The translations under genes were made by a program, and so were the position numbers. From an uncultured Collinsella sp. (lineage in GTDB: Bacteria; Actinomycetota; Coriobacteriia; Coriobacteriales; Coriobacteriaceae), in the NCBI GenBank assembly GCA_905213265.1, contig CAJMHR010000029.1, forward strand, positions 1 through 30,095: DNA of 30,095 nucleotides, given 5' to 3'. Every line of letters begins with the position of its first letter. Position 1 is the stretch's first letter. A model generated the notes under the pieces. The model had not been told where the DNA came from, did not search any database, and saw only the letters and a program-made list of their open reading frames with translations. Positions 20,293-30,039 of the stretch are shown in pieces.

Positions 20293-23007
20293 ATGGCAAA
20301 AGTCCGTGTGTCCACCCTGGCCAAAGAGTTCGGCATGACCTCCAAGGAACTGATGGGTCATCTCGCCGATATGAAGATTCCCGCTAAGTCCGCTTCCTCC
20401 ACCCTGGAGGACGCCTACGTTGCCATGGTCCGCAAGCAGCTCGCCTCGGTGATCGAGGCCCGCGCCCAGGAAGTCGAGGCCGCCAAGCAGGCCGAGGAGC
20501 AGGCAGCTGCCGCTGAGGAGGCCGCACGCGCCGCCGAGGCCGAGCGCGAGCGCATCGCTGCCGAGAAGGCACGCGAGGAGGAGCGCCGCCAGTTTGCCGC
20601 AGCCCAGGCTGCCGAGGAGGCTGCCCGTGCCGAGGCTGAGGCCAAGAAGAAGGCCGAGCAGGAGCGCCTTGCCCGCGAGAAGGAGGAGGCTGCCCGCGAG
20701 GCTCAGCGCCGCGCCGTTCCCGCTTCCGACTCCGGTTCGCGCTTCCGTTCGCTGCTCGACCAGATCGCCGCACAGGAGACCGTGCTCAAGGAGAAGAAGG
20801 ACGCCGAGGATAAGGCCAAGGTCGAGCGCGCCGCCGAGCGCGGTAACCGTCGTGGCGGCAACAACGACCGCCGCGGTGGCCGTCGTAACGATCGCAACGC
20901 TTCCGACAACAACTCCGAGCGCAACGCCTCTGAGAGCCGTCCGCACAGCCATCGCACCAACGCCAGCAACAACGTTGCTGCCGGCATGGACTTCCCCAAC
21001 CCCGACAAGCAGGGCAAGGGCAAGAAGCGCAAGGGCGGTCACAACAACGAAGAGGACCACTACAGCCGCATGGCTCGCGAGGCCGAGGAGTACAGCCGCG
21101 AGAAGGTGCTCGAGGAGGCTCGTGCCGCCGTCGAGGAGGCCTCTCGCGAGTCCACCGGTCGCCGCAAAAAGCGCAAGGAGAAGCGCGAGCGCGAGGCCGC
21201 AAAGGCTCAGGAAGAGCGCAAGATTGAGGAGGCGCTGGCCCAGGGCGTGAACCCCGAGGACCTCGACGCCATCAAGGTCTCCCAGGGCGTTACCGTCCAG
21301 GAGCTCGCCGAGGCGCTCGACGTTCCGGCCAACGACATCATCAAGCGCCTGTTCCTGCTGGGCACGCCGCTTACCATGACGCAGTCCATGTCCGACGACC
21401 TCGTCGAGCTCGTTGCCGACGACCTGGGTCGCCAGATCAAGATCATCACCCCCGAGGAGGAGAACACCTTCTCGTTCTACGACGATCCCGCCGACCTTAA
21501 GCCGCGCGCCCCGGTCGTCACCGTCATGGGTCACGTCGACCACGGCAAGACGAGCCTCCTCGACGCTATCCGCCATACCGGCGTCGCTGCCGGCGAGGCG
21601 GGCGGCATTACCCAGGCCATCGGCGCTTCGCAGGTCATGATCAACGACCGTAAGATCACCTTCATCGATACCCCCGGTCACGCTACCTTTACGGCCATGC
21701 GTGCCCGCGGCGCCAAGGTGACCGATATCGTCATCCTGATCGTGGCTGCCGACGACGGCGTCATGCCCCAGACCATCGAGTCGATCAACCACGCCAAGGC
21801 CGCCGGCGTTCCCATCGTCGTCGCCGTCAACAAGATCGATAAGCCGGGCGCCAACCCCGACCGCGTGCGCCAGGAACTCACCGAGTACGGCATCATCCCC
21901 GAGGAGTGGGGCGGACAGAACATGTTCGTCAACATCTCGGCCAAGCAGAAGATCGGTATCGACGACCTGCTCGAGACCGTGCTGCTCCAGGCCGACGTGC
22001 TCGAGCTCAAGGCCAACCCCGATACGTTCGCTTCGGGCAACGTCCTCGAGGCTAAGCTCGATAAGGGCCGCGGCTCGGTTGCCACCGTGCTCGTGACCCG
22101 CGGCACCCTGCGCGTGGGCGACACGCTGGTCGCCGGCCTCACCTATGGCCGCGTCCGCGCCATGCTCGACCCCAAGGGCAACGCCGTCACCGAGGCCGGT
22201 CCTTCCGACGCCGTCGAGATCCTGGGCCTGCAGTCCGTTCCCAACGCCGGCGATGAGTTCCGCGTGTTCGAGGACGAGCGCGAGGCACGTGCGCTGGCCG
22301 ACGAGCGTTCGCTCAAGGCCCGTATCGAGGAGCAGAGCCGCGTGAAGCACGTGACGCTCGAGAACCTCTTCGAGACCATTGCCGACGCCGAGGTCAAGGA
22401 GCTCAACCTGATCATCAAGGCCGACGTCCAGGGCTCCATCGAGGCCCTTCAGGACTCCCTCGACAAGATGGATCAGTCCGAGGTGCGCATCAACACGATC
22501 CACTCCGCCGTTGGCGCCATCAACGAGACCGACGTCGTCCTGGCCGACGCCTCCAACGCCATCATCATCGGCTTTGGCGTCCGTCCCGACGGCAAGGCCC
22601 GCTCCGCCGCTGAGCGCGAGGGCGTCGAGATCCGTTGCTACGACGTCATCTACAAGTGCCTCGAGGACCTCGACGCTGCCCGTATCGGCATGCTCAAGCC
22701 CACCGAGGTCGAGGTCTCCACGGGTTCCGCGACCGTTCTGGACACCTTCAAGGTGCCCAAGGTTGGTATCGCCGCCGGTGTCCGCGTCGAAGAGGGCGAG
22801 ATCGCCGCGACCGATTCTGTGCGCCTGGTGCGCGACGGCATCGTGGTCTTCAACGGTAAAATCGCCTCGATGCGCCACTACAAGGACGAGGCCAAGAGCC
22901 TCAAGAGCGGCTCCGAGGGCGGTATTGGCCTGGAGAACTTCCAGGACATCAAGCCTGGCGACACCATTGAGGGCTACCGCATCGACCAGGTTGCCCGTAC
23001 CGAGTAG
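20293..23007 (+). CDS. infB: Translation initiation factor IF-2
   Basis: GTPase that places initiator tRNA on the 30S subunit. The 904 residues begin with an IF2 N-terminal module (RVSTLAKEFGMTSKELMGHL, residues 4-23). A long Ala/Glu/Lys/Arg coiled coil (about 50-150) and a disordered Asn/Arg/Gly-rich region (about 175-250) follow. A second N-module (VTVQELAEALDVPANDIIKRL) begins near 333. The G domain starts near 410, with G1 GHVDHGKTS at about 413, DTPGHATF and NKIDKPG near 512. The beta-barrel and C-terminal tRNA-binding domains end in GDTIEGYRIDQV. The ATG has AAAGGG upstream. It sits between nusA and rbfA in the usual order, but without ylxR. Confidence 0.97.
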   Translation: MAKVRVSTLAKEFGMTSKELMGHLADMKIPAKSASSTLEDAYVAMVRKQLASVIEARAQEVEAAKQAEEQAAAAEEAARAAEAERERIAAEKAREEERRQFAAAQAAEEAARAEAEAKKKAEQERLAREKEEAAREAQRRAVPASDSGSRFRSLLDQIAAQETVLKEKKDAEDKAKVERAAERGNRRGGNNDRRGGRRNDRNASDNNSERNASESRPHSHRTNASNNVAAGMDFPNPDKQGKGKKRKGGHNNEEDHYSRMAREAEEYSREKVLEEARAAVEEASRESTGRRKKRKEKREREAAKAQEERKIEEALAQGVNPEDLDAIKVSQGVTVQELAEALDVPANDIIKRLFLLGTPLTMTQSMSDDLVELVADDLGRQIKIITPEEENTFSFYDDPADLKPRAPVVTVMGHVDHGKTSLLDAIRHTGVAAGEAGGITQAIGASQVMINDRKITFIDTPGHATFTAMRARGAKVTDIVILIVAADDGVMPQTIESINHAKAAGVPIVVAVNKIDKPGANPDRVRQELTEYGIIPEEWGGQNMFVNISAKQKIGIDDLLETVLLQADVLELKANPDTFASGNVLEAKLDKGRGSVATVLVTRGTLRVGDTLVAGLTYGRVRAMLDPKGNAVTEAGPSDAVEILGLQSVPNAGDEFRVFEDEREARALADERSLKARIEEQSRVKHVTLENLFETIADAEVKELNLIIKADVQGSIEALQDSLDKMDQSEVRINTIHSAVGAINETDVVLADASNAIIIGFGVRPDGKARSAAEREGVEIRCYDVIYKCLEDLDAARIGMLKPTEVEVSTGSATVLDTFKVPKVGIAAGVRVEEGEIAATDSVRLVRDGIVVFNGKIASMRHYKDEAKSLKSGSEGGIGLENFQDIKPGDTIEGYRIDQVARTE

Positions 23008-23018
23008 GGGGTAGCGCT

Positions 23019-23429
23019 ATGAAGCAAACGCAGGCAACCCGCCGTCTGGGCGAGCAGCTTCGCGAGAAGCTCGGTTATATCCTGCTCTTTGAGGTTTCCG
23101 ATCCGCGTCTCGACCTGGTCACCCTGACCGCGGTCGAGGTCGCGGTGGACCGTTCGTTCGCGCGCGTGTACGTGTCGTGCGACGCGAGCCGCTACGACGA
23201 GGTCATGGAGGCGCTCGCCAGCGCCAAGGGCCGCATCCGTAGCCTGTTGGCCCGCTCGCTCGATTGGCGCGTCACGCCCGAGCTCGATTTTCGCATCGAT
23301 CGCTCGACCGATGAGGCCGAGCGCATCACGCGTGCGCTGGAAAACGTCCCAGCCACGCTTGCGATCGAAAAGGACGAGGACGGCTATCCAATTGCGGATG
23401 CCGCCCAGGAGGCAGCTTTTGATGAGTAA
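23019..23429 (+). CDS. rbfA: Ribosome-binding factor A
   Basis: Small KH-fold protein needed for late 30S maturation and 16S 5'-end processing. The 136 residues begin with TRRLGEQLREKLGYIL, then the DPRLDLVTLTAVEVAVDRSFARVYVS strands, the alanine interrupted helix region (ASAKGRIRSLLARSLDWRVTPELDF) and a C-terminal acidic tail. The ATG has GGGGG upstream and starts 12 nt after infB. Its end overlaps the start of the nrnA-like gene by 8 nt, a sign of translational coupling. Confidence 0.95.
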   Translation: MKQTQATRRLGEQLREKLGYILLFEVSDPRLDLVTLTAVEVAVDRSFARVYVSCDASRYDEVMEALASAKGRIRSLLARSLDWRVTPELDFRIDRSTDEAERITRALENVPATLAIEKDEDGYPIADAAQEAAFDE

Positions 23430-24465
23430 TTCCGCCGACCTCGCATCGAGCGAGTCTGCAGATATTCAGCGACGCATCCTCGAGCTCATCGAGGGTGCGT
23501 CCTCCATTGCGATTTCGGGACATACGTCTCCCGATGGCGACGCCCTGGGCTCCGTGCTGGGTCTGGGCTTATCGCTTATGAAGTTTTTCCCCAACAAGGA
23601 CATTGCCCTGCTGCTGGCAGACGATGACCCGGTTCCGCGCATCTACCGCTTTATGGAGGGCGCCGACCGTCTGGTGCCGGCATCTGCGTATACCGGCAAT
23701 CCGGACCTGTTCATCTCGGTGGACGTGCCGGTCGTCGAGCGTCTGAACAACTCAGCCGAGGTGCTCCGCCGCTCGTCGCATGTGGTGTGCTTCGACCACC
23801 ATCCGGCGCGCGAGGAATTTGCCGAGCTGAGCCTGAGGTGCGTCGGCGCCGCGGCCTGCGCCATGATTATCGACCGCTTTTTGGACAATTGCGGCATTGT
23901 GGCTCGCGATGGTGTCGCGACCTGCCTGCTGTGCGGCCTGGTGACCGATACCGGTCGTTTTCAGTACCAAAACGCCGATGCTGCTGCGTTCCATGCCGCC
24001 TCGCGCCTGGTCGCGCACGGTGCCGATCCGGCGCGCGTTGCGCTCGAGGTCTACCAGAGCATGCGCGTTGAGTTCTTGCATCTCAAGTCCATCGTTATGG
24101 GTCGTATCAAGACGGTGGCGCACGGTCGCGTGGCATATAGTTATGCGTACCAGAGCGACCTTGAGGCTTGCGGCGTCACTTCGGACGAGTGCGACGGCCT
24201 GGTCGATGTGGTGCGTTCGGTGATGGGCGTGGAGGTCTGCCTGTTCCTGAAGGGCATTGAGGGCGATACCAAGGTACGCGGCAACCTGCGCTCCAAGGGC
24301 GACCTCAATGTTTCTGAGATCGCTGCTGCTTTTGGCGGTGGCGGGCATCCTGCGGCCGCCGGTTTCTCTAACAACGGAACGATTCTCGAGACGCTCACCG
24401 CGGCACTCCCCATGCTGGCCGAGCTGGTAGGGGAGGATCCCGCTTCGGTGACCGTCGAGCTCTAA
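23422..24465 (+). CDS. nrnA: DHH/DHHA1 phosphoesterase, NrnA-like (nanoRNase / pAp phosphatase)
   Basis: Likely degrades oligoribonucleotides of a few bases and dephosphorylates pAp, as NrnA does in Firmicutes and actinobacteria. The 347 residues have the metal-binding set of DHH enzymes: SGHTSPDGDALGS (His34, Asp38, Asp40), DVP (Asp101), FDHHPAR (Asp125-His126-His127), and GLVTDTGRF. The C-terminal DHHA1 domain carries the substrate loop FGGGGHPAAAGF (about 304-315). The ATG at 23422 overlaps the end of rbfA and has GGAGG nine bases upstream; this start removes a non-homologous 37-residue extension. Its position between rbfA and truB is the standard Gram-positive order. Cyclic-dinucleotide cleavage is an alternative or added activity in this family. 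Confidence 0.9.
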   Translation: MSNSADLASSESADIQRRILELIEGASSIAISGHTSPDGDALGSVLGLGLSLMKFFPNKDIALLLADDDPVPRIYRFMEGADRLVPASAYTGNPDLFISVDVPVVERLNNSAEVLRRSSHVVCFDHHPAREEFAELSLRCVGAAACAMIIDRFLDNCGIVARDGVATCLLCGLVTDTGRFQYQNADAAAFHAASRLVAHGADPARVALEVYQSMRVEFLHLKSIVMGRIKTVAHGRVAYSYAYQSDLEACGVTSDECDGLVDVVRSVMGVEVCLFLKGIEGDTKVRGNLRSKGDLNVSEIAAAFGGGGHPAAAGFSNNGTILETLTAALPMLAELVGEDPASVTVEL

Positions 24466-24480
24466 CATTTTGGATGGTAC

Positions 24481-25413
24481 ATGGCTCGTCGTACGCCTTC
24501 TCAACTGAATATGCTGCTCGCCGTCGATAAGCCGGTGGGCTGTACGTCCCACGACGTGGTATCGCAGTGCCGACGCGCCCTCCATGAGCGACGCGTCGGC
24601 CATGCCGGTACGCTTGACCCCATGGCCTCGGGTGTCATGGTGGTGGGCGTGGGCCAGGCGACCCGTCTGCTGGGCATGCTAACCCTCGATACTAAAAGTT
24701 ATGTCGCCGACATTTCGTTTGGCGTCGAGACCAATACCGATGACGCGGAGGGCGAGGTCGTCCGCACGGTGCCCGTTGCCCCCGAGCTGCGCGATCTCGC
24801 TTACGCCCGCGAGCAGCTCGCCGCTATGCTTGGCCCGCAGATGCAGGTGCCGCCGGCGTTTTCGGCCATCTCGGTCAATGGCGTTCGCGCCTATAAGAGT
24901 GCTCGCGAGGGCAATGCGGTAGACTTGCCCCCGCGCCCCGTCGAGGTCTATGCCGCCGACCTGATCGCCGTGAGCGGCGAGGGCGATGCGTGCGTCTGGA
25001 CCGTGGCGTTTTCGGTAAGCAAGGGCACCTACATTCGCGCGCTCGCTCGCGATCTGGGTCGGGCCTGCGATAGTGCTGCGCATATTTCCGCGCTGCGCCG
25101 TACGGCCTCCGGCGTGGTTTCCATTGGCGCCTGTCATGCGGTTGAGGAGCTCTCTGCCGAGTCCGCTGCCGGCTTCGCTCTGGATCCCATCGCCGCCCTT
25201 GGTGCCACGCGTGTCGATTTGCCGGGCAATCTTGCAGACGACCTGCTTTGTGGTCGCCGCATTCCCGTTGAACGCGCGCTTGCGGACTTCGATATGGCGA
25301 AGGCGCCGTTCGCGCTCGTGCTCGATGGGGGATTGAAGGCGCTTGCTCGTATCGAGGGCGGCCGCTTTGTGATGGAGCACGTCTTTCCGCAAGCGATCGG
25401 CGGTGTTCGATGA
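24481..25413 (+). CDS. truB: tRNA pseudouridine(55) synthase
   Basis: Makes pseudouridine 55 in the T-loop of tRNAs. The 310-residue product has LLAVDKPVGCTSHDVV (12-27), the catalytic block RVGHAGTLDPMASGVM with Asp46, the KSYVADISFG strand and the KGTYIRALARDLG segment near 180, then a C-terminal PUA-like region. The ribosome binding site before the first ATG is weak (GGATGG). An ATG at residue 11 is possible but would cut into the usual N-terminus. The stop overlaps the ribF start (ATGA), so the pair is translationally coupled. Confidence 0.95.
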   Translation: MARRTPSQLNMLLAVDKPVGCTSHDVVSQCRRALHERRVGHAGTLDPMASGVMVVGVGQATRLLGMLTLDTKSYVADISFGVETNTDDAEGEVVRTVPVAPELRDLAYAREQLAAMLGPQMQVPPAFSAISVNGVRAYKSAREGNAVDLPPRPVEVYAADLIAVSGEGDACVWTVAFSVSKGTYIRALARDLGRACDSAAHISALRRTASGVVSIGACHAVEELSAESAAGFALDPIAALGATRVDLPGNLADDLLCGRRIPVERALADFDMAKAPFALVLDGGLKALARIEGGRFVMEHVFPQAIGGVR

Positions 25414-26417
25414 TGCTGGCGCCCCACGAGCTCGCGCGTATCTTTTTCGCGGGTGAGTTGGTTGAGGCCCGTATCGTTTCTGCCGATGCATTTGATGGGT
25501 GCGAGTTCTTGGGTGCCGCGTCGATCGCCATTGGCGTGTTTGATGGCGTGCATCGTGGGCACCAAGAGCTGATCGAAGCGGTTATTCGCGATGCGCATGA
25601 TCACGGCAGCAAAGCGGTCGTGGTCACCTTCGATCCCGATCCGGACGTCGTGGTGAGTCCGTCGCCCGCTCAAAAATTGATGACGACGGCCGACCGCCTG
25701 CATGCCCTGGCTCAAACCGGGGTCGATGCGGTGGTGGCCGTTCCCTTTACGCCCGCCGTGGCGGCACTCGATCATGTCGGGTTTCTGGCGCTGTTGTCGC
25801 GTGTTGTCGACATTCGCTCCATTCGTGTAGGCAGCGACTTTAGGCTCGGCCGCGGCGGGGCTTCGGGCGTTGCCGAGATGCGCGCCTGGGGCACTGAGCG
25901 TGGGGTTGACGTTTACGGTCACGACCTGCTCTGCGTTAACGGGCGGACCATCTGCGCCACGCGCATCCGCCATGAGCTGGGTCAGGGTCATGTGGAGCTG
26001 GCTGCCGAGCTTCTCGGCCGTCCCTATATGCTGCGCGGCGTTGTGGCGGCTGGCCGTCACGAGGGCTCCGATATGGGCTTTCCCACGGCAAACATCCAGG
26101 TGCCCGACGGCATCCAAGTGCCTGCCGATGGCGTCTATGAGGGTCTGGTGCTGGTCGACGATACCGTATGGCCTGCTGCCGTTAACGTCGGCCTGCCGCC
26201 GACCTATGCCGATGATGCCGCCTCGGCGCATCTCGAGGCCAACTTGATTGGCTATGCGGGCGACCTGTATGGCGCTTCCGTGTCGCTGGCGTTTACGCGC
26301 TGGCTGCGTCCGTCTCGCGTGTTCGATTCCCTGGACGAGCTTATCGCGACCGTCGAGGGTAATATCGACGATATCCGTCATAACTTGGGTGAGCAGGGGG
26401 TGAGTATCCGTGATTAG
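25410..26417 (+). CDS. ribF: Bifunctional riboflavin kinase / FAD synthetase
   Basis: Converts riboflavin to FMN and FMN to FAD. The 335 residues include the nucleotidyltransferase domain with IGVFDGVHRGHQ (41-52, HxGH-type HRGH at 48-51) and VVVTFDPDPDVV, and the C-terminal riboflavin-kinase domain starting near 200 (GRPYMLRGVVAAGRHEGSDMG, GFPTANI, then AAVNVGLPPTY). The first two codons are ATG-ATG; the first overlaps the truB stop. It overlaps dnaG by 8 nt at the other end. Gene order truB-ribF is common in bacteria. Confidence 0.95.
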   Translation: MMLAPHELARIFFAGELVEARIVSADAFDGCEFLGAASIAIGVFDGVHRGHQELIEAVIRDAHDHGSKAVVVTFDPDPDVVVSPSPAQKLMTTADRLHALAQTGVDAVVAVPFTPAVAALDHVGFLALLSRVVDIRSIRVGSDFRLGRGGASGVAEMRAWGTERGVDVYGHDLLCVNGRTICATRIRHELGQGHVELAAELLGRPYMLRGVVAAGRHEGSDMGFPTANIQVPDGIQVPADGVYEGLVLVDDTVWPAAVNVGLPPTYADDAASAHLEANLIGYAGDLYGASVSLAFTRWLRPSRVFDSLDELIATVEGNIDDIRHNLGEQGVSIRD

Positions 26418-28539
26418 CGATGAGGAAAAAGATCAGGTACGCGCGGCGTCAGACTTGGTTGCCATCGTGCAGGAAACGGTTGAGCTCAAGCCCCGCGGCC
26501 ATGAGTTTTGGGGCTGCTGCCCGTTTCATGGCGAAAAGACCCCATCGTTTCACATTATCCCTGCTACGCAGGTGTGGCACTGCTTTGGCTGCGGCGAGGG
26601 CGGCGACGTCTTTACCTATATCATGAAGCGCGAGAACCTGAGTTTTCCCGAGTCGATCCGCTATTTGGCTGATCGTGCGGGCATTGAACTGCACGATACC
26701 GGTGCGCAGCGCGATCGCGGCACCAAGCGCGCTCGCATCTATGACCTGTGCGCCGAGACGGCTCAGTTCTACCACACCATGCTTATGCGCGGTAAGGACA
26801 GCCGTCCGCGCGAGTACTTTGCCAGCCGCGGTATGGGTGGCGATGTCTGCCGACGCTACTGCCTGGGTTTTGCGCCTGGTCGCAACGCGCTGGTTTCGCA
26901 CCTGTCTCAGGCGGGTTTTACCCCGCAGGAGATGATCGACGCCAACGTGGCCGTAAGCCGTGGGCGCGGACAGCTCGCAGACCGCTTTTACGACCGTGTG
27001 ATGTTTCCCATCTTTGATGAACAGGGTCACAATATCGCCTTTGGCGGGCGCATCATGGGCGATGGTCAGCCCAAGTACCTCAACACCGCCGAGACGAGCG
27101 TGTTTCATAAAAAGCGAAACCTCTATGGCTTTAACTGGGCCAAGGAGTTTATCGTTGCTCAGGATACTGCCATCGTGGTGGAGGGCTATACCGATTGCAT
27201 CGCCTGCTGGGAGGCGGGGATCAAAAATGTCGTCGCCACGCTGGGCACGGCGCTGACGGAACATCACGTTAAGACGCTCACCCGTTTTGCCAAGCGCATT
27301 GTATATATGTTCGATGGCGACGCCGCCGGTCAAAAGGCCGCTCGCCGCGCGATTCAGTTTATCGAGCAGGATTCGATGGACCTGCGCTGTGTGGTGCTGC
27401 CCGACGGCAACGACCCCATGGAGTTCATCACGGCGCATGACGGCCAGGAGCTTCAGGCGCGCATTGACGCGGCCGAGCCCCTCATGGACTTTGTGTACCG
27501 CTCGCTGCAGGAGTCGAGCGACATTACCACACCGGGCGGTCGCGCCAAGGCGCTCGAGGACGCGCTGACGCTCATCTATCCTCTACGTGACAGCTATATG
27601 ATCGACACGTACTTTATCCAGATTGCCGACCTGTTGGGTTTGGACCTGGAGACCGTGCGCGCGAGTTCGGGCCGCGTGTTTCGCGATGTCGCCAAGCGTG
27701 AGGATGCCGAGCGCCGGCGTGAGCAGAACTACGAGCGTCAACGCGCGCAAGCTGAGCGCGCGGGCGGTTCGCAGGGACGAGGCTCGGGCGGCGGTGCGGC
27801 TGGTGCGCGCAGTGCCGGTCGCGGTGCCTGGGCCGCGGGTGCGACGCCGCCGGTGTCCGCACCGGTCGAGGAGGATCCGTACGACTACGTTCCGCTTGAT
27901 GCCTATGGGGCCGCACCGGTGGAGGTCGACGAGGACCTGCCGCCAATCGATGTGCCGGCGGGAATGGAAAGCGCTGCGCCCGTTGCCGATAGTCCAAGCG
28001 CGGCGGCAGCTCCGTCGATGCCGATTGTTTTGACCGATCTGGAGCGGAAATCCCTGGCGGGGGAGCGCGAGCTGCTGACGATGCTCACGAGCTATCCCGA
28101 TCTGTTCCGCACGTATGCCGATCGCATTTGTTCTATCGAGTGGGTTGACCCGCGTCACGAGTCCATTGCGTGGGCCGTGCTGGCAACGCCGCCGGGAACC
28201 GATCCTGCGGCATGCATGGATGCGGCGCGGGCGGTGTGTCCCGAGGCGGCGTCGCTTGTCAGCGCCGGGCGCATCTCGGCGACGAGCAAGCACCCGACCG
28301 AGACGAACATCGTCTTTATGCTCGATACGCTCGAGCTCTACACCATCAAACGTCGCATGCGAGCCGCGCAGGCCAAGTTGCGTCAGGACCGTTCACTCGA
28401 CGATGAGGCTCGTCGCGTGCTGACGATGCAGGCGGTGCAAGATTCACAGCGCCAGCGCGAGCTCCAAAAGTCGATCGGTGGCGTGGCCGACCCGTTCCGT
28501 TTGATCGGTTTGGAGACCGCAGGTGCCGATCAGGTCTAG
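26410..28539 (+). CDS. dnaG: DNA primase
   Basis: Makes RNA primers for replication in concert with the DnaB helicase. The 709 residues hold the CHC2 zinc domain (Cys37, His40, Cys58, Cys61 in GCCPFHGEKTPSF and WHCFGCGEGGDVF), the catalytic core with a TOPRIM domain (VVEGYTDCIA near 257, YMFDGDAAGQKAARR near 299), a low-complexity Arg/Gly/Ala/Pro linker (about 430-535), and a C-terminal helicase-interaction domain (ERELLTMLTSYPDLF onwards). The start is GTG at 26410, inside the ribF end, with GGGGGTGAG upstream. It is the last gene of the overlapping series; rpoD follows after 110 nt with its own likely promoter. Confidence 0.96.
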   Translation: MISDEEKDQVRAASDLVAIVQETVELKPRGHEFWGCCPFHGEKTPSFHIIPATQVWHCFGCGEGGDVFTYIMKRENLSFPESIRYLADRAGIELHDTGAQRDRGTKRARIYDLCAETAQFYHTMLMRGKDSRPREYFASRGMGGDVCRRYCLGFAPGRNALVSHLSQAGFTPQEMIDANVAVSRGRGQLADRFYDRVMFPIFDEQGHNIAFGGRIMGDGQPKYLNTAETSVFHKKRNLYGFNWAKEFIVAQDTAIVVEGYTDCIACWEAGIKNVVATLGTALTEHHVKTLTRFAKRIVYMFDGDAAGQKAARRAIQFIEQDSMDLRCVVLPDGNDPMEFITAHDGQELQARIDAAEPLMDFVYRSLQESSDITTPGGRAKALEDALTLIYPLRDSYMIDTYFIQIADLLGLDLETVRASSGRVFRDVAKREDAERRREQNYERQRAQAERAGGSQGRGSGGGAAGARSAGRGAWAAGATPPVSAPVEEDPYDYVPLDAYGAAPVEVDEDLPPIDVPAGMESAAPVADSPSAAAAPSMPIVLTDLERKSLAGERELLTMLTSYPDLFRTYADRICSIEWVDPRHESIAWAVLATPPGTDPAACMDAARAVCPEAASLVSAGRISATSKHPTETNIVFMLDTLELYTIKRRMRAAQAKLRQDRSLDDEARRVLTMQAVQDSQRQRELQKSIGGVADPFRLIGLETAGADQV

Positions 28540-28608
28540 ATGTTGTGGTCAACCAGCGTATTCTCGCCTATATCATGTCTTTATTTTGGGTATAGAGGTC
28601 TACGTGTG

Positions 28609-28617
28609 TGCTAAAGT
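28609..28617 (+). promoter_or_regulatory. Possible extended -10 promoter of rpoD
   Basis: TGC TAAAGT lies about 33 nt upstream of the rpoD GTG, in an AT-rich 110-nt gap after dnaG. The -35 region is poor. A second TATAGA word near 28591 is an alternative -10. Confidence 0.45.
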
Positions 28618-28649
28618 ATTGAGTCCTGTGGACTACGAAGGGAGAATCT

Positions 28650-29990
28650 GTGCCAAAAAAGACTGAGAGCACGGGTACTGGGCTGGAATCCTACGTTGCA
28701 AAGCTCATGGGCAACGGCTCAAACAGGACTTCGGTAACCGAGGACGAGATTCAGGTCGCCCTGAAGGATATCGATGTTACTGATGAGCAGCTCAACGCGG
28801 TGTATTCCGCGCTGCGCAACAGCGGCATCCAGATTATCTCCGCGAGCGGAAACGACGACGCCCCGATGGACGTCGACGATGACGATAACGATACCGACGA
28901 TTTCGATGATGACGAGCACGATTCCGGCTCGCTTGACGATCACGAGCTTAAGATGGCCCGCCAGGCCGATGCCGAGATGGGCTCTTCCAAGAGCAAGAAG
29001 AAGCGCACCGTGCGCACGTCCCGTTCGCGTTCGCGCGTGCGCGGCATCGATGCCTCCACGGTGATGCTGACCGGCGACCCGGTTCGTATGTACCTCAAGG
29101 AGATCGGTAAGGTCGACCTGCTGACCGCATCTGAAGAGGTCGATCTGGCCATGAAGATTGAGGCCGGTCTCGAGGCTACCGAGAAGCTCGAGGCTGCCGA
29201 TGCAGGCGAGATTGAACTCACCCGCGCCGAGATGCGTCGTCTTACGCGTATCGAGAATGTTGGTCTTGAGGCCAAGCAGGCGCTCATCAGCGCAAACCTG
29301 CGTCTGGTCGTCTCCATCGCCAAGCGCTATGTCGGCCGTGGCATGCTGTTCCTGGATCTGATCCAGGAGGGTAACCTCGGTCTGATCCGCGCCGTCGAGA
29401 AGTTCGACTACCAGAAGGGCTTTAAGTTCTCCACGTACGCCACGTGGTGGATCCGTCAGGCCATTACGCGCGCTATTGCCGACCAGGCCCGTACCATCCG
29501 TATTCCCGTGCACATGGTCGAGACCATCAACAAGCTCGTCCGCGTGCAACGCCAGCTCCTCCAGGATCTGGGTCGCGACCCGACCCCCGAGGAGATTGGT
29601 GCCGAGATGGATATGAGTGCCGACCGCGTCCGCGAGATCCAGAAGATCTCGCAGGAGCCCGTGTCGCTCGAGACTCCAATCGGCGAGGAAGAGGATTCCC
29701 AGCTGGGCGACTTCATCGAGGACTCCCAGGCTATCGTTCCGCCCGATGCCGCCAGCTTCTCTATGCTGCAGGAGCAGCTCACCCAGGTGCTCGATTCGCT
29801 TGCCGATCGTGAGCGCAAGGTTATCGAGCTGCGCTTTGGTCTCGTTGACGGACATCCCCGCACGCTCGAGGAAGTCGGTCGCGAGTTTGGCGTCACGCGC
29901 GAGCGTATCCGCCAGATCGAGTCCAAGACCCTGGCCAAGCTCCGCCACCCGAGTCGCTCGAGCAAGTTGAAAGACTATATCGAGTCTTAG
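28650..29990 (+). CDS. rpoD: Primary sigma factor RpoD/SigA
   Basis: Housekeeping sigma-70 factor. The 446 residues begin with a region-1.1-like helical part (about 10-65), then a very acidic stretch (69-97, more than half Asp) and a basic Lys/Arg/Ser stretch (113-131). Region 1.2 follows from GDPVRMYLKEIG (142-153). Region 2 has LRLVVSIAKRYVGRGM, LDLIQEGNLGLIRAVEKFDY and FSTYATWWIRQAITRAI. Region 3 runs from RIPVHMVETINKL, and region 4 ends with TLEEVGREFGVTRERIRQIE (the -35 recognition helix) and SKLKDYIES. The start is GTG with GGGAG upstream. dnaG-rpoD adjacency is the classic macromolecular-synthesis arrangement. Confidence 0.97.
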   Translation: MPKKTESTGTGLESYVAKLMGNGSNRTSVTEDEIQVALKDIDVTDEQLNAVYSALRNSGIQIISASGNDDAPMDVDDDDNDTDDFDDDEHDSGSLDDHELKMARQADAEMGSSKSKKKRTVRTSRSRSRVRGIDASTVMLTGDPVRMYLKEIGKVDLLTASEEVDLAMKIEAGLEATEKLEAADAGEIELTRAEMRRLTRIENVGLEAKQALISANLRLVVSIAKRYVGRGMLFLDLIQEGNLGLIRAVEKFDYQKGFKFSTYATWWIRQAITRAIADQARTIRIPVHMVETINKLVRVQRQLLQDLGRDPTPEEIGAEMDMSADRVREIQKISQEPVSLETPIGEEEDSQLGDFIEDSQAIVPPDAASFSMLQEQLTQVLDSLADRERKVIELRFGLVDGHPRTLEEVGREFGVTRERIRQIESKTLAKLRHPSRSSKLKDYIES

Positions 29991-29991
29991 T

Positions 29992-30021
29992 AGTTACGGC
30001 GTTTTACCAAACGCCGTAACT
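29992..30021 (+). terminator. Hairpin after rpoD, probable terminator
   Basis: AGTTACGGCGTTT, loop TACC, AAACGCCGTAACT form a perfect 13-bp stem 1 nt after the rpoD stop. No T-tract follows, so termination is not certain; a stability hairpin is possible. A second palindromic element starts at 30040. Confidence 0.6.
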
Positions 30022-30039
30022 GGCCGACGCTGCGCGGGC